Position numbers and translations under genes: made by a program. Positions 1 to 11,400 of a DNA stretch of 64,000 nucleotides are shown in pieces. Within the stretch, counting starts at the first letter, position 1; each line of letters begins with the position of its first letter. Origin of the DNA: Haliotis asinina (lineage: Eukaryota > Mollusca > Gastropoda > Lepetellida > Haliotidae). Where the stretch lies: the NCBI RefSeq assembly GCF_037392515.1, contig NC_090280.1, positions 19,222,001 to 19,286,000 on the forward strand, read 5' to 3'. The notes beneath the pieces are model-generated. The model saw only the letters and a list, made by a program, of their open reading frames with translations, searched no databases and had not been told where the DNA came from.

Positions 1-480
1 GATGACCTTGTATCATTCGGTGGGATACCCATAAAGAAGGGAACGGAATGCACTGTGTATTCTTTGCTCAATAAAATGACGCTGAACAACGAAACATAAA
101 CAAACGAATAATGTCATCGGAGATCCTGTTCTCGTTTTACCTTCACATAAGATATTTAGATATGGGAACGGTCGTGTATTTTAATATTAACTGTTGTTTA
201 GTTTCCGGTTGAGTTGAGTGTGGCACTATTAATTACTCTCGAACGCACAGAAAAATATTTACAAATTATTTGCAGAAATATCGAAACCTTAACTTCCACC
301 TTGGTTGAAAGGGAAGCTGTGAATTTGTTATTTTGGGATAACGTTTGAGTGGGTTTGAGTGGGAAAGAAATCAGCACGTAAAGTTTTGGTGTCTTCGTCC
401 TGTATGATGTGAACACTTTAAGACATGGTATTCTTTCTCTACCTCAGTTTACACATAAGATTTAATAAACGTAAGGTGAG
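1..480. other. AT-rich flank, no gene recognised
   Basis: I see no exon, repeat or RNA gene here. A short minus-strand open frame at 198-416 has no recognisable domain and looks like chance. Confidence 0.5.
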
Positions 481-499
481 TGTGTTATTTTAGTTTTAT

Positions 500-718
500 G
501 GCTCCGTGGTGTAATGGCTTCAGCTTGCGCCTGGCGAATGGAAGGTCGGGGTTCGGTTCCCGCCCACATCAAACCAAAACTGGTACTTGTTGGTTCATGC
601 CTGGCGCTGGGCACTAATGGATCAAGGTCGGTTCGGAGCCAGTATAATGTGTCTGTGTGGGATGTAGACGTTTAACTGCAGAATCTCAGTGAGCAAGCGT
701 TAAACTTCATTTCACTTC
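500..718 (+). mobile_element. tRNA-derived SINE
   Basis: The left end resembles a tRNA gene. An A-box-like TGGTGTAATGG lies at 507-517 and a B-box-like GGGTTCGGTTCCC at 549-561. These are followed by a non-tRNA body and an A/C/T-rich end near 718. The head cannot be a working tRNA because no acceptor stem closes. The family name is not known to me. Confidence 0.6.
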
Positions 719-802
719 ACCTCACCAATATGGGGAATGGAACCCATGTTGTCGCCCTAACAAGCGGACACTTTAACCTCTAGGCTACCTCACCGTCCAC
801 GG
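719..802 (-). mobile_element. tRNA-derived SINE head, opposite orientation
   Basis: On the minus strand this reads as a tRNA-like head with an A box (GGTAGCCTAGAGGTTAAAG) and a B box (GGGTTCCATTCCCC). It abuts the plus-oriented SINE immediately to its left, so two SINE copies lie tail to tail. It belongs to the same broad family as the copies near 4080 and 17030. Confidence 0.6.
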
Positions 803-1084
803 AAGGTGAGATAAAATCGCGTTGAAGACCGACCGTACGTGTGGATGCTGGTGTAATTGAACCGACTAGTTTTTCGTTTTTCACACGTATGTTAGACAGC
901 AATCTACCATCTCGGACCAGTCTCCCTATTCATTATGATACGGAAACACTCTCAAGGATTGTGAATTCGAAACTCGCGTTAATGAAACAATTCTGTGTTC
1001 ACCAAAACAATATTATGGAAGCGTTTTGGTGTCACAAACTAATCTTGTTTTCGTCTACATAGAAGATTCATTCTCCTTCGTCAT

Positions 1085-1390
1085 TGATACTTTCATTTAT
1101 TTAGTTGATACTTTCACCTTTGTAAGTGATACTTTCATTTACTTAGTTGATACGTTCACCTTTGTAAGCGATACTTTCATTTATTGACAGAATGCTTTCA
1201 TCTACACAGATCATACATTCTTCTACGAAGTTGATACATTCATCTATGGTGAGGAAAGGTTCATTTACATGGGTGCTGTTTGTATCTTCACAGTTCATAC
1301 TTTCATCTATTGAGAAGTTGGTTTCATCTACACAGATCACACATTCTTCGTCCTAGGTGATATTTCATCGACGTAGACAACAGTTTCATT
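1085..1390. repeat. Degenerate tandem repeat, GATACTTTCATCTAC-like
   Basis: Variants of GATACTTTCATTTAC and CTACACAGATCATACATTC recur at irregular 15-40 base spacing. The minus-strand frame at 1143-1340 (repeated VDE and NES tripeptides) is a by-product of the repeat rather than a gene. The same motif returns at 1930-2270 and around 2400-2520. Confidence 0.6.
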
Positions 1391-1929
1391 TCTATCGCTA
1401 ATACGTATGTCGCCGACAGCCGTGTTTCATATACCTTCAGTTGCAAATATAATAATTATACCTAATATGTGGACTGCGGACTGATCGCGCGTAATGTAAC
1501 TATCCCGTTTATCACTATTACTAACTTAAACATTGAAGTATTATAGCAAGTAAGAGGGTGTGTGAAGGGCATAAATTCTATATATTTCTTAACATGAAGG
1601 AACGCTTTATTTCACGGATCATTGACCTCTGACCACTGACATATAAGTGACCGTTCATCTCATGATAACGTGCAACTACCGTGCGCAGCACGTGTGGTTA
1701 GAAATATGCTGTCTATCTTACTTATTTGAACTCACCCTCTTTTGCCATCTGTCAACCACAGACGACGGGAGAATATATCGCATTTCATGGTGTCGTTGTT
1801 TCTAGATACTGATAAATAAACAGCTCTTTAACAGTGTTTAAAACAACTCCGTCGCCTAATATCTGTCTCGGACAATAAGAGACCCGAACCTGCGACACTT
1901 ATATCTACGAAGAGAACAGTTACTTACAT

Positions 1930-2270
1930 CTCATAGGTCTTACGTTTCATCTTTTGAGGGATATTTTCATCTACAAGGAAGACATTCTATTCTACATATG
2001 TAGTTGATACTGTCCTTTACATTGACAATAATTTCCTTTGCAGAGTAAAAGTTTTCATCTCAAAAAGCGATACTTTCATCTAGTGAGGATATACGTCCAT
2101 CTACACAGAAGACACATTCTTCTTCGCACAGATGTAGTTGATACTTCATCGACGGACAGGCTGGTTTCATCTTTCATTTTCATAGGTCATGCTTTCATGT
2201 GCCGAGAGGATATTTTCATCTACAAACATTCTTCTTCCAAATATTACATCATAATCGTTTTTCTTAGATA
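1930..2270. repeat. Second block of the degenerate repeat
   Basis: The same pieces as the block at 1085-1390 occur here: TTTCATCTACA, GATACTTTCATCTA and CACATTCTTC. They are interrupted by unique DNA. Isolated units in inverse orientation follow at about 2440-2520 (GATGAAAGTATCG). Confidence 0.55.
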
Positions 2271-2814
2271 AACTTTAAACAAATGTTTATCAAAGTATGA
2301 TGTCAAACACATAGAGCAATATTAATTACAACAGCGGTTACAGAATACAGGCTTGGCGCAGTTGTCAGGTACTTGAGAAAATATGGGTGCGAAGTCGAAT
2401 GTAAGCTTCATCTGCCGAGAAGTAAAGTATTCATATTACTGGTGAAAGCATCTTTAACATAGATGAAAGTATCGTAGATGTATGCATATGATCTACGAAG
2501 ATGAGAAAAAGTATCGATTATTGCGCGAATACGCTTCCATAAATTATACTATTTTATAAACATAAATATATTATTAATTGAAACACAATTTCGGAGAAAA
2601 GGAAAAGGAAAACAAACTGTTGACAAATACTTGACGCATTTCAACATGGACATATTTTTCAGAGAGAGGCTGAAGATTGAAGGTTATATTTTCCGTTTTA
2701 ATGTAGGAAAATGTATGGGTTGTTTTTTATAACCAAGCTCAACGTGCACCATGCTACGTTCCACCGTAGTTTCACTGTATGTGAAATGGATTCGCCTTAA
2801 GTGAAGCATACCAA

Positions 2815-3005
2815 GAGACCCGTGAAGATATGGGTTGGTATTTATCTTCAGTAACCCTTGCTTGTCATAAGAGGTGACTAAAGGGATCAGGCTAACTTGG
2901 TTGATACACGTTACCGTGGCACAACTGCGTAAATTGGTGCTCATGCAAATGATCACAGGATTGTCTGGTCCAAACTCGATTTTCATATACCGTTGTCATA
3001 TAACT
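2815..3005 (+). mobile_element. Diverged copy of the 270-bp SINE family 1
   Basis: Landmarks of the family are recognisable in order: AGTAACCCTTGCTTGTCATAA, GAGGTGACTAAAGGGATCAGG, GATCACAGGATTGTCTGGTCC and a degraded 3' region. It is more diverged than the copies at 10649, 11820 and 45548, so it is an older insertion. No target-site duplication could be recognised. Confidence 0.7.
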
Positions 3006-3721
3006 GCAGCATTGCTTATAAGACAACCAACCAACTACAAGCTAAGATATTGTAGTGATGCACCTGTGATTGTAATAAGGAATCCTGGAATCAAACAAAG
3101 CCAGTCGCTGCAGCTACTTCACATCACTCAGTCGTGTTCAAATTTAGAATGAGCCATGCGGAACTGACACATCGCTCATATGAAGGGAACGAACATTGTC
3201 AAAAATATAAAGAAAATCAAATAAATAAACATATAAACACATTGAGGTTAGCAGTGCTGACATGAAACCTGTACCACGCCAGTCAGAACAGGAACCCAAA
3301 TGACCATGTGAAATACTGAAATGTATGGTGCTGCTGTCAATGTAAGGCAACACTGAAACTGGGGCATCTAGGTCTGTATTATCATTTTTACCTTTGACCT
3401 TTCAGAAAGTATTTTAATCATGGACGATTGCAATCATCTTGTCACAGGACTCCTTGAATCGAAAAGTTTCTGTTCTCTTCTTAAAATAGGATCGTGTCCG
3501 GTCCAGGGTTGAATGCTGTTAAAACCTGGTTTCGGTTTTCTTGCATTACATTCGGTATTGATTCGTGATCAGGACGTTGCTCACACCTCGGCAGTACAGC
3601 CACAATTTCTGATTACTCCGAAGGGCTTAATAACATATATGGGGGTGGGTAAAACGAAAATGTTGTAAGTTTTACTTCAATTAATTCTTAGTGCAATCGT
3701 TTGTTAAGCTCTTTATCTCTC

Positions 3722-3735
3722 TCCCCCCCCCCCCC

Positions 3736-3769
<34 letters not shown>

Positions 3770-3771
3770 TT
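3722..3771. repeat. Compound microsatellite (C)n(TC)n(AC)n
   Basis: A C tract is followed by a TC run and an AC run. The plus-strand open frame across it is a low-complexity artefact. Confidence 0.9.
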
Positions 3772-4069
3772 TGCACACACAAACATGTGCTTACGCATAC
3801 ACCAACAATTCGTAGATGCAGGGTGTTAGCACAGACACTGGTACATATTTGCACGTCAACATTTCTTCACACTCTCAAGAATTTGGGTTGCTCACAGAGG
3901 ATCCGGTCGCACACACACAAACACACACTAGTTTTCCTTTTGATCTGTGTGAAACTTCAGAATACAGTTTGTGTAGTGGGAATACATTCCGGTTTCCTTT
4001 TGGAAACATATCTCATCACCACAAATGTGCCTCTGTTTTTGAAACCATGACTCTATCCGCATAGGCACA

Positions 4070-4215
4070 GTGCGGAGTGAGAGAGTGGGTGAATTTAGCT
4101 TCACGTCTTTTTTGTCAAATGTCCACCAATATCACGGCAGGGGACACCAGGAATGGGGCTGGCACGTTGTCCCCATGTAGGGATTCGAACCCGTTGACCT
4201 AAGGCCTGATATTCC
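4070..4215 (-). mobile_element. tRNA-derived SINE, CTCACTCAC-tailed family
   Basis: On the plus strand the copy starts with the tail (GAGTGAGAGAGTGGGTGAATTTAG) and reaches GGGATTCGAACCCG at about 4180-4193, which is the complement of a B box. It reads head to tail on the minus strand and is moderately diverged. Confidence 0.65.
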
Positions 4216-4394
4216 TTCAGTCAGAGTGTTTCTACGAGATACTGTGTCTTCTAAGGAAGATTCTGTGATATTATTTAGATATTGAAACCATGTACGGTAA
4301 TGACTGAGACCCTACTATACGTCACGAGGTACAGTAACATGTCGCTTCTGACTGAAAACAATTCCTAACAATGAATGAAATGAAAACATTTTAA

Positions 4395-5295
4395 GTTTGA
4401 GTATAAAAGTCTGCTGTCTGAGTATACACGTGAGTAGCTTGAGTGTGCAAGTGAACAGCTTGGTGTCCAGCTAAGGTGTACACAAACAGCTAAAGTGTAC
4501 GTGTGAATAGTTTGCGTGTAAAAGTAGCTTGAGTGTGTACATGAGTAGCCTCAGTGTGCACATGAGTAGCCTGAATGTACAATTAAGTAGCCTGTGTGTA
4601 CACATGAGTAGCCTGAGTGTACACATGAGTACCTTAAGTGTGCACATGAGTAGCCTGAGTGTACATATGAGGAGCCTGTGTCCACACTCGAGTAGTCTGA
4701 GTGTACACATGGGTATCCGGAGCGTACATATGAGTACCCTGACTGTACACTTGAGTAGCATGAGTGTACACATAAGTAGCCTGAGTGTACACTTGAGTAG
4801 CATGAGTGTACACATAAGCAGCCTGAGTAGTTTGAATGTGCATATGTGTGCATATGAGTAGTCTGAGTGTACACATGGGTATCAGGAGGGTGCATATGAG
4901 TAGCTTGAGTGCATACATGAGTAGCCTGAGTGTACACGTGAGTACCCGGAGTGTACATTTGAGTAGACTGAGTGTACACATGAGTATCCTGGATGTACAC
5001 ATGGGTAGCCTGAGTATACACATGAGTAGCTTGAATGTACACATGAGTATCCTGAGTGTACATTTGAGTAGACTGAGTGTACATATGATTGGCTGAGTGC
5101 ACGCATGAGTATCCTGAGTGTACATTTGAGTATCCTGAGTGTACATTTGTGTAGCCTGAGTGTACACATGGCTAGCTTAAGTGTACACATAAGTAACCTG
5201 AGTGCACACTTGAGTAGCCTGAGTGTACACATGTGTAGTCTGAGAGTACACATGAGTAGCCTGAGTGTACATTTGAGTAGCCTGTAGTGCATGTG
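4395..5295. repeat. 21-bp minisatellite, about 40 units
   Basis: A 21-base unit close to GAGTAGCCTGAGTGTACACAT is repeated for about 900 bases with scattered substitutions. Because 21 is divisible by three and the unit has no stop in most frames, long open frames appear on both strands (4471-5521 minus, 4529-5287 plus) with heptapeptide periodicity. No start context, splice sites or domain support translation. Confidence 0.92.
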
Positions 5296-5299
5296 AAAG

Positions 5300-7340
5300 T
5301 ATGTGAATCACGTTGTTTGCATACGACTCTACCAAATTAAATGTGCCAATCAAATCAGAAATATTAATGTTCCGAATGATACCAGTTTTAGTCCTTTCGA
5401 TTGGTCGTGAGATTTCGTATCTCTCCCTTAAGCATTTAATGGAATCGTATTTGATATTTTTGCACTGCCGTTGGAATCCTTTTAGTTGACAACAATGCAC
5501 TGTCTGTATTACTGGTAACAAGTAAGGTCCAACATCAAATGTCGTTTACTCACAAACAAACAAAAAGCCGTTGAAGTTATTTATTAGACTAAGCAGTTGA
5601 AGACAAGCTGATATAAAAACTAATTGAAACGTAACTATAAACAGGAAATCATCCCAGAATGAAACAGTTCATGCAGCATTATAAGTGTTTCCTGTTGAAA
5701 GCGGAAAAAACATTTCTAACTTGAGACAAACATAACTTCCGAGTGACTATTGATGAGGCTTTGTGGTACTTCTAGAAACAGTGACAACTATCACGAAAAT
5801 ATAATTAAAACCTTGTCAAACATATGTTATAATGCGTAACAGGTATATGTACAAATATCTGTTAGAATTCGTAAAACGATATTCTACACTAATCTCAATC
5901 GTTGGCGTGTTTATGGCGTATAAAGAATAAACGATGGTTTTGCAACATTGCTTTGTTTTTTTCCGAATTAAACTTATACTTCATTCTCAAACGCGGATTA
6001 CCGACAGCTTGAACCAGAGTATCATGCTGAACAGCTTGTAATTTGAAAGTTCATGCTCCGGATCATGGATGCCGACTACCATGTTTCATGTAATTGCGAA
6101 CTATTTGTACAATAAAATTGCATACGTAAAGGCTACAAAAACCTGTCAAAAATTGACAATAAAGCATCTCAAGAAATATATACAGTGTATTTGCTACCAG
6201 TGATAGACTATAAAAAGGCAGGTGACAATTCGCAGTAAAAAAAATTGGCTCAAACATAGACGTATGTACAGTTCACTTATAACGGCTTTCAAGGGTTTGG
6301 AAGCAGATGTTCAGTATGTTAAGACACAGAGATGAATCGTAATTAATGCTAAACTATCTAATATTTGATATAGTAACGTATCTGCAATATATTTAAAGAT
6401 AGCACAAAGTACTCGACGTACAAAAAGAAGACCGAAAGATAAATGCATGCATTCTCTTCTCCTGATCTTTGTACGTGCTTGTAAAAAACAGCTAATTGCT
6501 GGTCATACCAGAATATTACAATACAATCAGTATTTGGCACATTATATGTACACATTGATTACACTTTATAATATCTCAGCACAAACACATATAAAATGTA
6601 TACTGACAGCGTTATAGGTAAATATCCAAAGTCAATGATAAACCCTTATCGCTAAGCACTCATTACAGAAACACGGAGCGATTCACGTGTGTGTACCCTT
6701 TTGGTCCATATTCATAAGGATGGCGGAGTCATATCTTAAATCCACAAACATGACGCAGGTTTATCGAAATACAGATACAATGGATTTCTTCAGCTGTTGT
6801 AAACGACGTGAGAGCGTTGTCATTCAATGAAAACGTAGATAATTCTTTCATACAAGTGATGATTGGTTTATGCTACGCAAAATATGTTCCATTAACGCAA
6901 ATACACACGTTTTCTCCATGTAAAAATGCACAAACATTATGTTTATAAATTGAAGTATCGATACCTAAACACGTACATCAACAGGATTAAACACTTCGGG
7001 TTGATGTGAATTTCAGAGCAAATTTCACGCAACAAAATTAGAAACTTTACACCCAAATATAGGTATTAATTGTGTGTGATAATTTACAGTCACATAGTGA
7101 TCTAAAGAGGATAATGAAATGCAGACTCTTTGAACATGGTTCTCGGTGACTGGCGTATATAATCTTTCCATGATTGCATGAAGAAGCTTGATGCAAAATA
7201 ATTATTTGAAGCGCGTCATTTGGCCGTTGCTACTGTCAATGCTACTGTCAATGCAAGCGCACAGACATTTCCAAACAGGAAATTGGATCAAGTATTAAAT
7301 GTTTACTGAAAAAATAAATTCAAAATATACCTCGAGACAC
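5300..7340. other. Unannotated AT-rich DNA
   Basis: Two kilobases between the minisatellite and a transposon scrap. I find no exon pattern, RNA gene or repeat that I can name. The short open frames are consistent with chance. Confidence 0.5.
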
Positions 7341-7359
7341 AAATCACATAAGTGAAATT

Positions 7360-7700
7360 TCCCATATCCGGGCTAATGCTGGACAAACCGTTGCAGCAGC
7401 TGCACGTGCTCTGGGCTGTACTCGTCACGCTATATATACTCTCTGAAGACCCCTAAACAACAAGTGTTCACCGTTGCGAAGCGGCCAAGGCCTGAGTCGC
7501 CACGGGTGGCGTCACACTAAGATTGTGTGCAAATCAGGACAGTCTGTGCAACAAATATGTACGAGCAAACTCCACAACAATAGAGTGTCAACAAAGTCCA
7601 TCAGGAATCAACTGTGTACCGCTGGTGTCGCAGTGAGTCAGCCATACGCAGGACCTGTAATGACGAAAGTGTCTTTACATTCCGCGTTTCTGATGACTTA
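7360..7700 (+). pseudogene. Decayed Tc1-like transposase fragment
   Basis: Translation over several frames gives the helix-turn-helix start of a Tc1-type transposase: an ALGCTRHAIYTL-like recognition helix, an R-rich linker, then a second DNA-binding segment ending near 7660. It has stops and frameshifts and no catalytic domain. It lies just beyond the 3' end of receptor gene A, on the opposite strand, and is unrelated to that gene. Confidence 0.55.
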
Positions 7701-7784
7701 CTCATGGAGTCATATTTGAAATGTGTTTCGGTCATTTTACCTCTTTTACGGGCTTACACGGTACTTGGGCCACATGTTTGCGTA

Positions 7785-8470
7785 CTAATCATGGGTAATA
7801 TCGTCATCATTGTTCAATGCTGTGTAAGTAGGTTGGGGTTGTGGCGACATCAGACTCTCATATCTGTTGCACGACAATTCAAGCGTTTCAGCAAAATCCT
7901 CTCTGCCGTCCACCAAGCGATGATTTGCTTCTGTCATCCCATTTGCTCCAGAATACTTTCCACTGGCAACAGATACCTTGTCTGTGACTATTTCATTAGG
8001 TTCTTGCGTCATGAAGCTTGTTTCTCCTGACTGATTTATAAGCGCTGCTGTATACTTTCCACATACTCCTCCTTCAGCCGACCAATCAGCAGCAACAATC
8101 CTACGTTCTAAATGAGGTTGGGAGTCAGGTAATGTCACGGTTATCTCTTCATTGATGGCTTCCTGAATTTCCTTGTCAGGTTGCTGCATTGTAGCTCTCC
8201 TTTCTGGCTGTGTTGGGCGTTCCTCTCTGTTGGTAGCGTGGAGTGGTCCCACCTCTTCATATTCATCATCTTCACCTTCCAGCTGCTGCCTGTCTGCGCA
8301 TGCAGGCGGGACATTAACAACAGGCTGCACGATGTTGCCCTCGCCACGTTCAGGAATACAAGCATCGTCGATTTCAGCATACTCTCGATCATCGACGTTT
8401 TCTGGCATGTTCTGCATTGGTGTGATGTATGATCGAAACCTGTGGATCATAGTGGGATTAACAGAACGCC
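7785..8470 (-). CDS. Gene A exon 11: cytoplasmic signalling tail
   Basis: This terminal exon follows the acceptor ACGTTACAG and runs in phase with the membrane exon to a TAG at 7785-7787. It encodes residues 927-1153, rich in D, E, Q and P, with no hydrophobic segment. Four tyrosines sit in YxxPhi motifs: YAEI (956), YEEV (996), YESL (1129) and YTAL (1141). The last two are separated by eight residues (MSPQPQPT), which matches the ITAM spacing YxxL/I-x6-8-YxxL/I. The usual acidic residue three positions before the first ITAM tyrosine is missing, and none of the motifs has the -2 hydrophobic residue of a strict ITIM. I therefore favour an activating, SH2-recruiting tail, by inference only. Confidence 0.8.
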
Positions 8471-11400
8471 CTGTAACGTGTGCATAAATATGACGACACA
8501 GTGTTAAAAATTACATGTTCAGACGAATGACTAATAAAGAGATACTACTTGCCTTAGGTTCCAGTAGTCTGAAAAATGGGGGTGATAGTAGTCTCAGTGT
8601 TTGATGAAAGGTCCTTGAAAATACTTAAAACACGGAATCCAGGTTTAGGGTATGTACGTGATAGTGAAAATATCCATATTCCTCACTTGATAAGTTAGTT
8701 AGCATGTTCTTTAAAAGTAATTAACATGTTCAGATTTCCATTTTGAAATATCACAAAGACATATTTCAGTTGTAGAATGTAACTGTGAACCTATAACCGT
8801 ACCTTACAGCTCGGAGAAGATTATATCAGGAAATAAAATGATGGAACATGTATGAGTAATGGCAATATAAGATTTAAGGAAACGCGGAAGAATAAATAAC
8901 TTGAAAAAGAAGTTAAAGTCACTTATCTGACCTCTGAGCTGGTTGAGCCGTGAAAGTATCACACCAGCAATTATAGCCAGGGTTACAATTACAACGGAGA
9001 CTGAAGAACCAGCAACCAGAGGAAGACTCGTTTCTGGAGTAGCTGAAAGTGCACCAGCATAGCTTGTTAGAAGCATAAAACTATCACTGTAATCACTGTA
9101 CTTGAATATGCAACATCAAATGTTTCAGAGTGCATGCTTTACATATCAACTTACATTCGGTATACTTTATATGTGTTTTATATGTTGTCAACTGTTCGAA
9201 CCTGTCATTCTGGAGGCAGCAATAATGAAATCAGCTGAAGAGTGATTATATTCCACGCTGAATATGTATACTCCAAAGTCTGCATCGGTGGCATTATTTA
9301 TGACGAGTGAATATTCAAAAACATTGTGCCTCATATTCTTGGTTGCCGGCTGATATTTCTTCATGTCTGTAATGTCTTGTAACTTTCCTGACTGAGTAAA
9401 ACGCCATTTTGGATTTGATAGCCCTGGGTATGAGCACAGCGTCATATTGATGACGATTGAAAGAGTCTCCCCATTGGTCACAAAAACATGCGATGCTTGT
9501 TCATGTGGCATTCCTGAAAGAAATTGTGTAAGTTACATTATCATCTAGTAATATACTCCACACACAATATATATATATACCCATGTGCCAGATCGAACAC
9601 TAGGCTTCAGCGTGACAATCAGGTGTATTATATCAGACCACTGGGTATCTAACTACGAATGACAGAGAGTCGACAAATACACACTCGTGTGAGTGAGCAT
9701 TTGGGTTGTTAACAGTTTGATGAACTGAATACCCAATAATAAGATCCAGACACACCTTTCAAGACCACTTTGTGTTGCCCATCTTCGGATGAACCAGCAA
9801 CATTCGAGGCTCTACAAAAATACACCCCGAGCTGAGAGCACTTCCTTACAACCATAACATGTTCATACACATTCTGTTGTTTCCTGGACATATTCACTGC
9901 TGCCAAGCTGTTTTCCTGAATAAGAGACGCAGCGGGAGATAGGTAATCCACAACCATGCACCTGAAGACGACAACTTGATTTTCTTTCGCAGTTGTACTT
10001 TCTGTTCCATTCACTGTTAGTTCTCCAACTTCAGGTCCTGGTAGAAAATACATTGTTATTAGGGAAATGATACTCACAGAACATTTAGAACATTCTGATG
10101 GGTAAGACTTGATGACAGGCTTGATATCCATTCTGAACTAGTGTAAGGTTTGATTTCACTTACCGATGCAAACAAATCCAAAGCTGCAATAACGTGGGTT
10201 ACACTAGTACCCTATGTAAACATTAAACGCCGATGTAACGGTATGGAAAATATCATGGCAGTAACGGGAAGGAATTTCTTTGAAGATGCTATAATTGACT
10301 CACTTTTCTTTATTTCAGTTGCAAACTGCACATTAAATAAAATGTAGCACCCATTAAACGGAAAAACAATCCATAAAAACACTTAAAACATAGTGAAAAA
10401 TGGTAAACAATAAACAAGGTAACAGAATGGAACACTGGTAACAAATTGGGCATGATTTGTATCACTGTTTGACTCATGCAAAGTCAAACATTTTCATCGT
10501 TTTGAAAATGAATGCAATTTTAAAGGAAAGCTGGCACAATCACAATACTGGATGTTTCGAAGAGGAGTTATTAACAGCAGCGGGCCAGTATCTCCCCTAT
10601 GAGAGATGTATCAATGACACAATGAAAGCCGTTGGTGGGAACAAGAGGGTGAGTGAGTGAGTGAGTTTAGTTTTACGCCGCACTTAGCAATATTCCAGCT
10701 ATATGGCGACGGTCTGTAAATAATCGAGTCTGGACCAGACAATCCAGTGATCAACAACATGAGCATCGATCTGCGCAATGGGGAACCGATGACATGTGTC
10801 AACCAAGTCAGCTAGTCTGACCACCCGATCCCGTTAGTCGCCTCTTACGACAAGCTGAGTCGCCTTTTATGGCAAGCATGGGTTGCTGAAGGCCTATTCT
10901 ACCCCGGGACCTTCACGGGTCGGGAACAAGAGGTGGAATTACAGCAATGATGTTTTCAAACAAATACAAACCTCTGGCCATCAATAACTATAATTGCTTT
11001 TTCGCCCAACTTGGTCCATGCATTCAACGCTTAGATCATTGAGGTCAGTATCGATAACGACGCCTGCATATGTCATCCCTTCATACATTACCACAACATA
11101 TTGGTCAAGTAGCGTTTCAGTAGATCTTACTTGTTTATGTCAGTCCTCAGATTCTTGACCAAACCATATAGATCACTTCTTTTGTTGTCTAGATCAAACT
11201 CACCATTCTCACGTATCAGGATTAAAACTTCAATATAAACTTCAAATTTTATTTAAAACACAATGTCTATCTTTTCTTTTACTTCAGGATACCAAGAGTA
11301 TTGAAAGGTACTAACAGACGTCACTTTTCCGTCTGACACAGTCTGTTCATAAACATACAATCATAGAACTGAATTATCAAGTGTGTGTTACAAAATACCA

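Noticed and set aside
1143..1340. A small acidic protein with repeated VDE motifs
   Set aside because: It is the translation of a degenerate tandem repeat that also occurs nearby without an open frame.
4471..5521. Long open frames on both strands with heptapeptide repeats
   Set aside because: They are produced by the 21-bp minisatellite. Frames are open on both strands and no start, splice or domain evidence exists.
8173..8487. Plus-strand frames opposite the cytoplasmic exon of gene A
   Set aside because: They are shadows of the real minus-strand exon, which has conserved splice sites and motifs.
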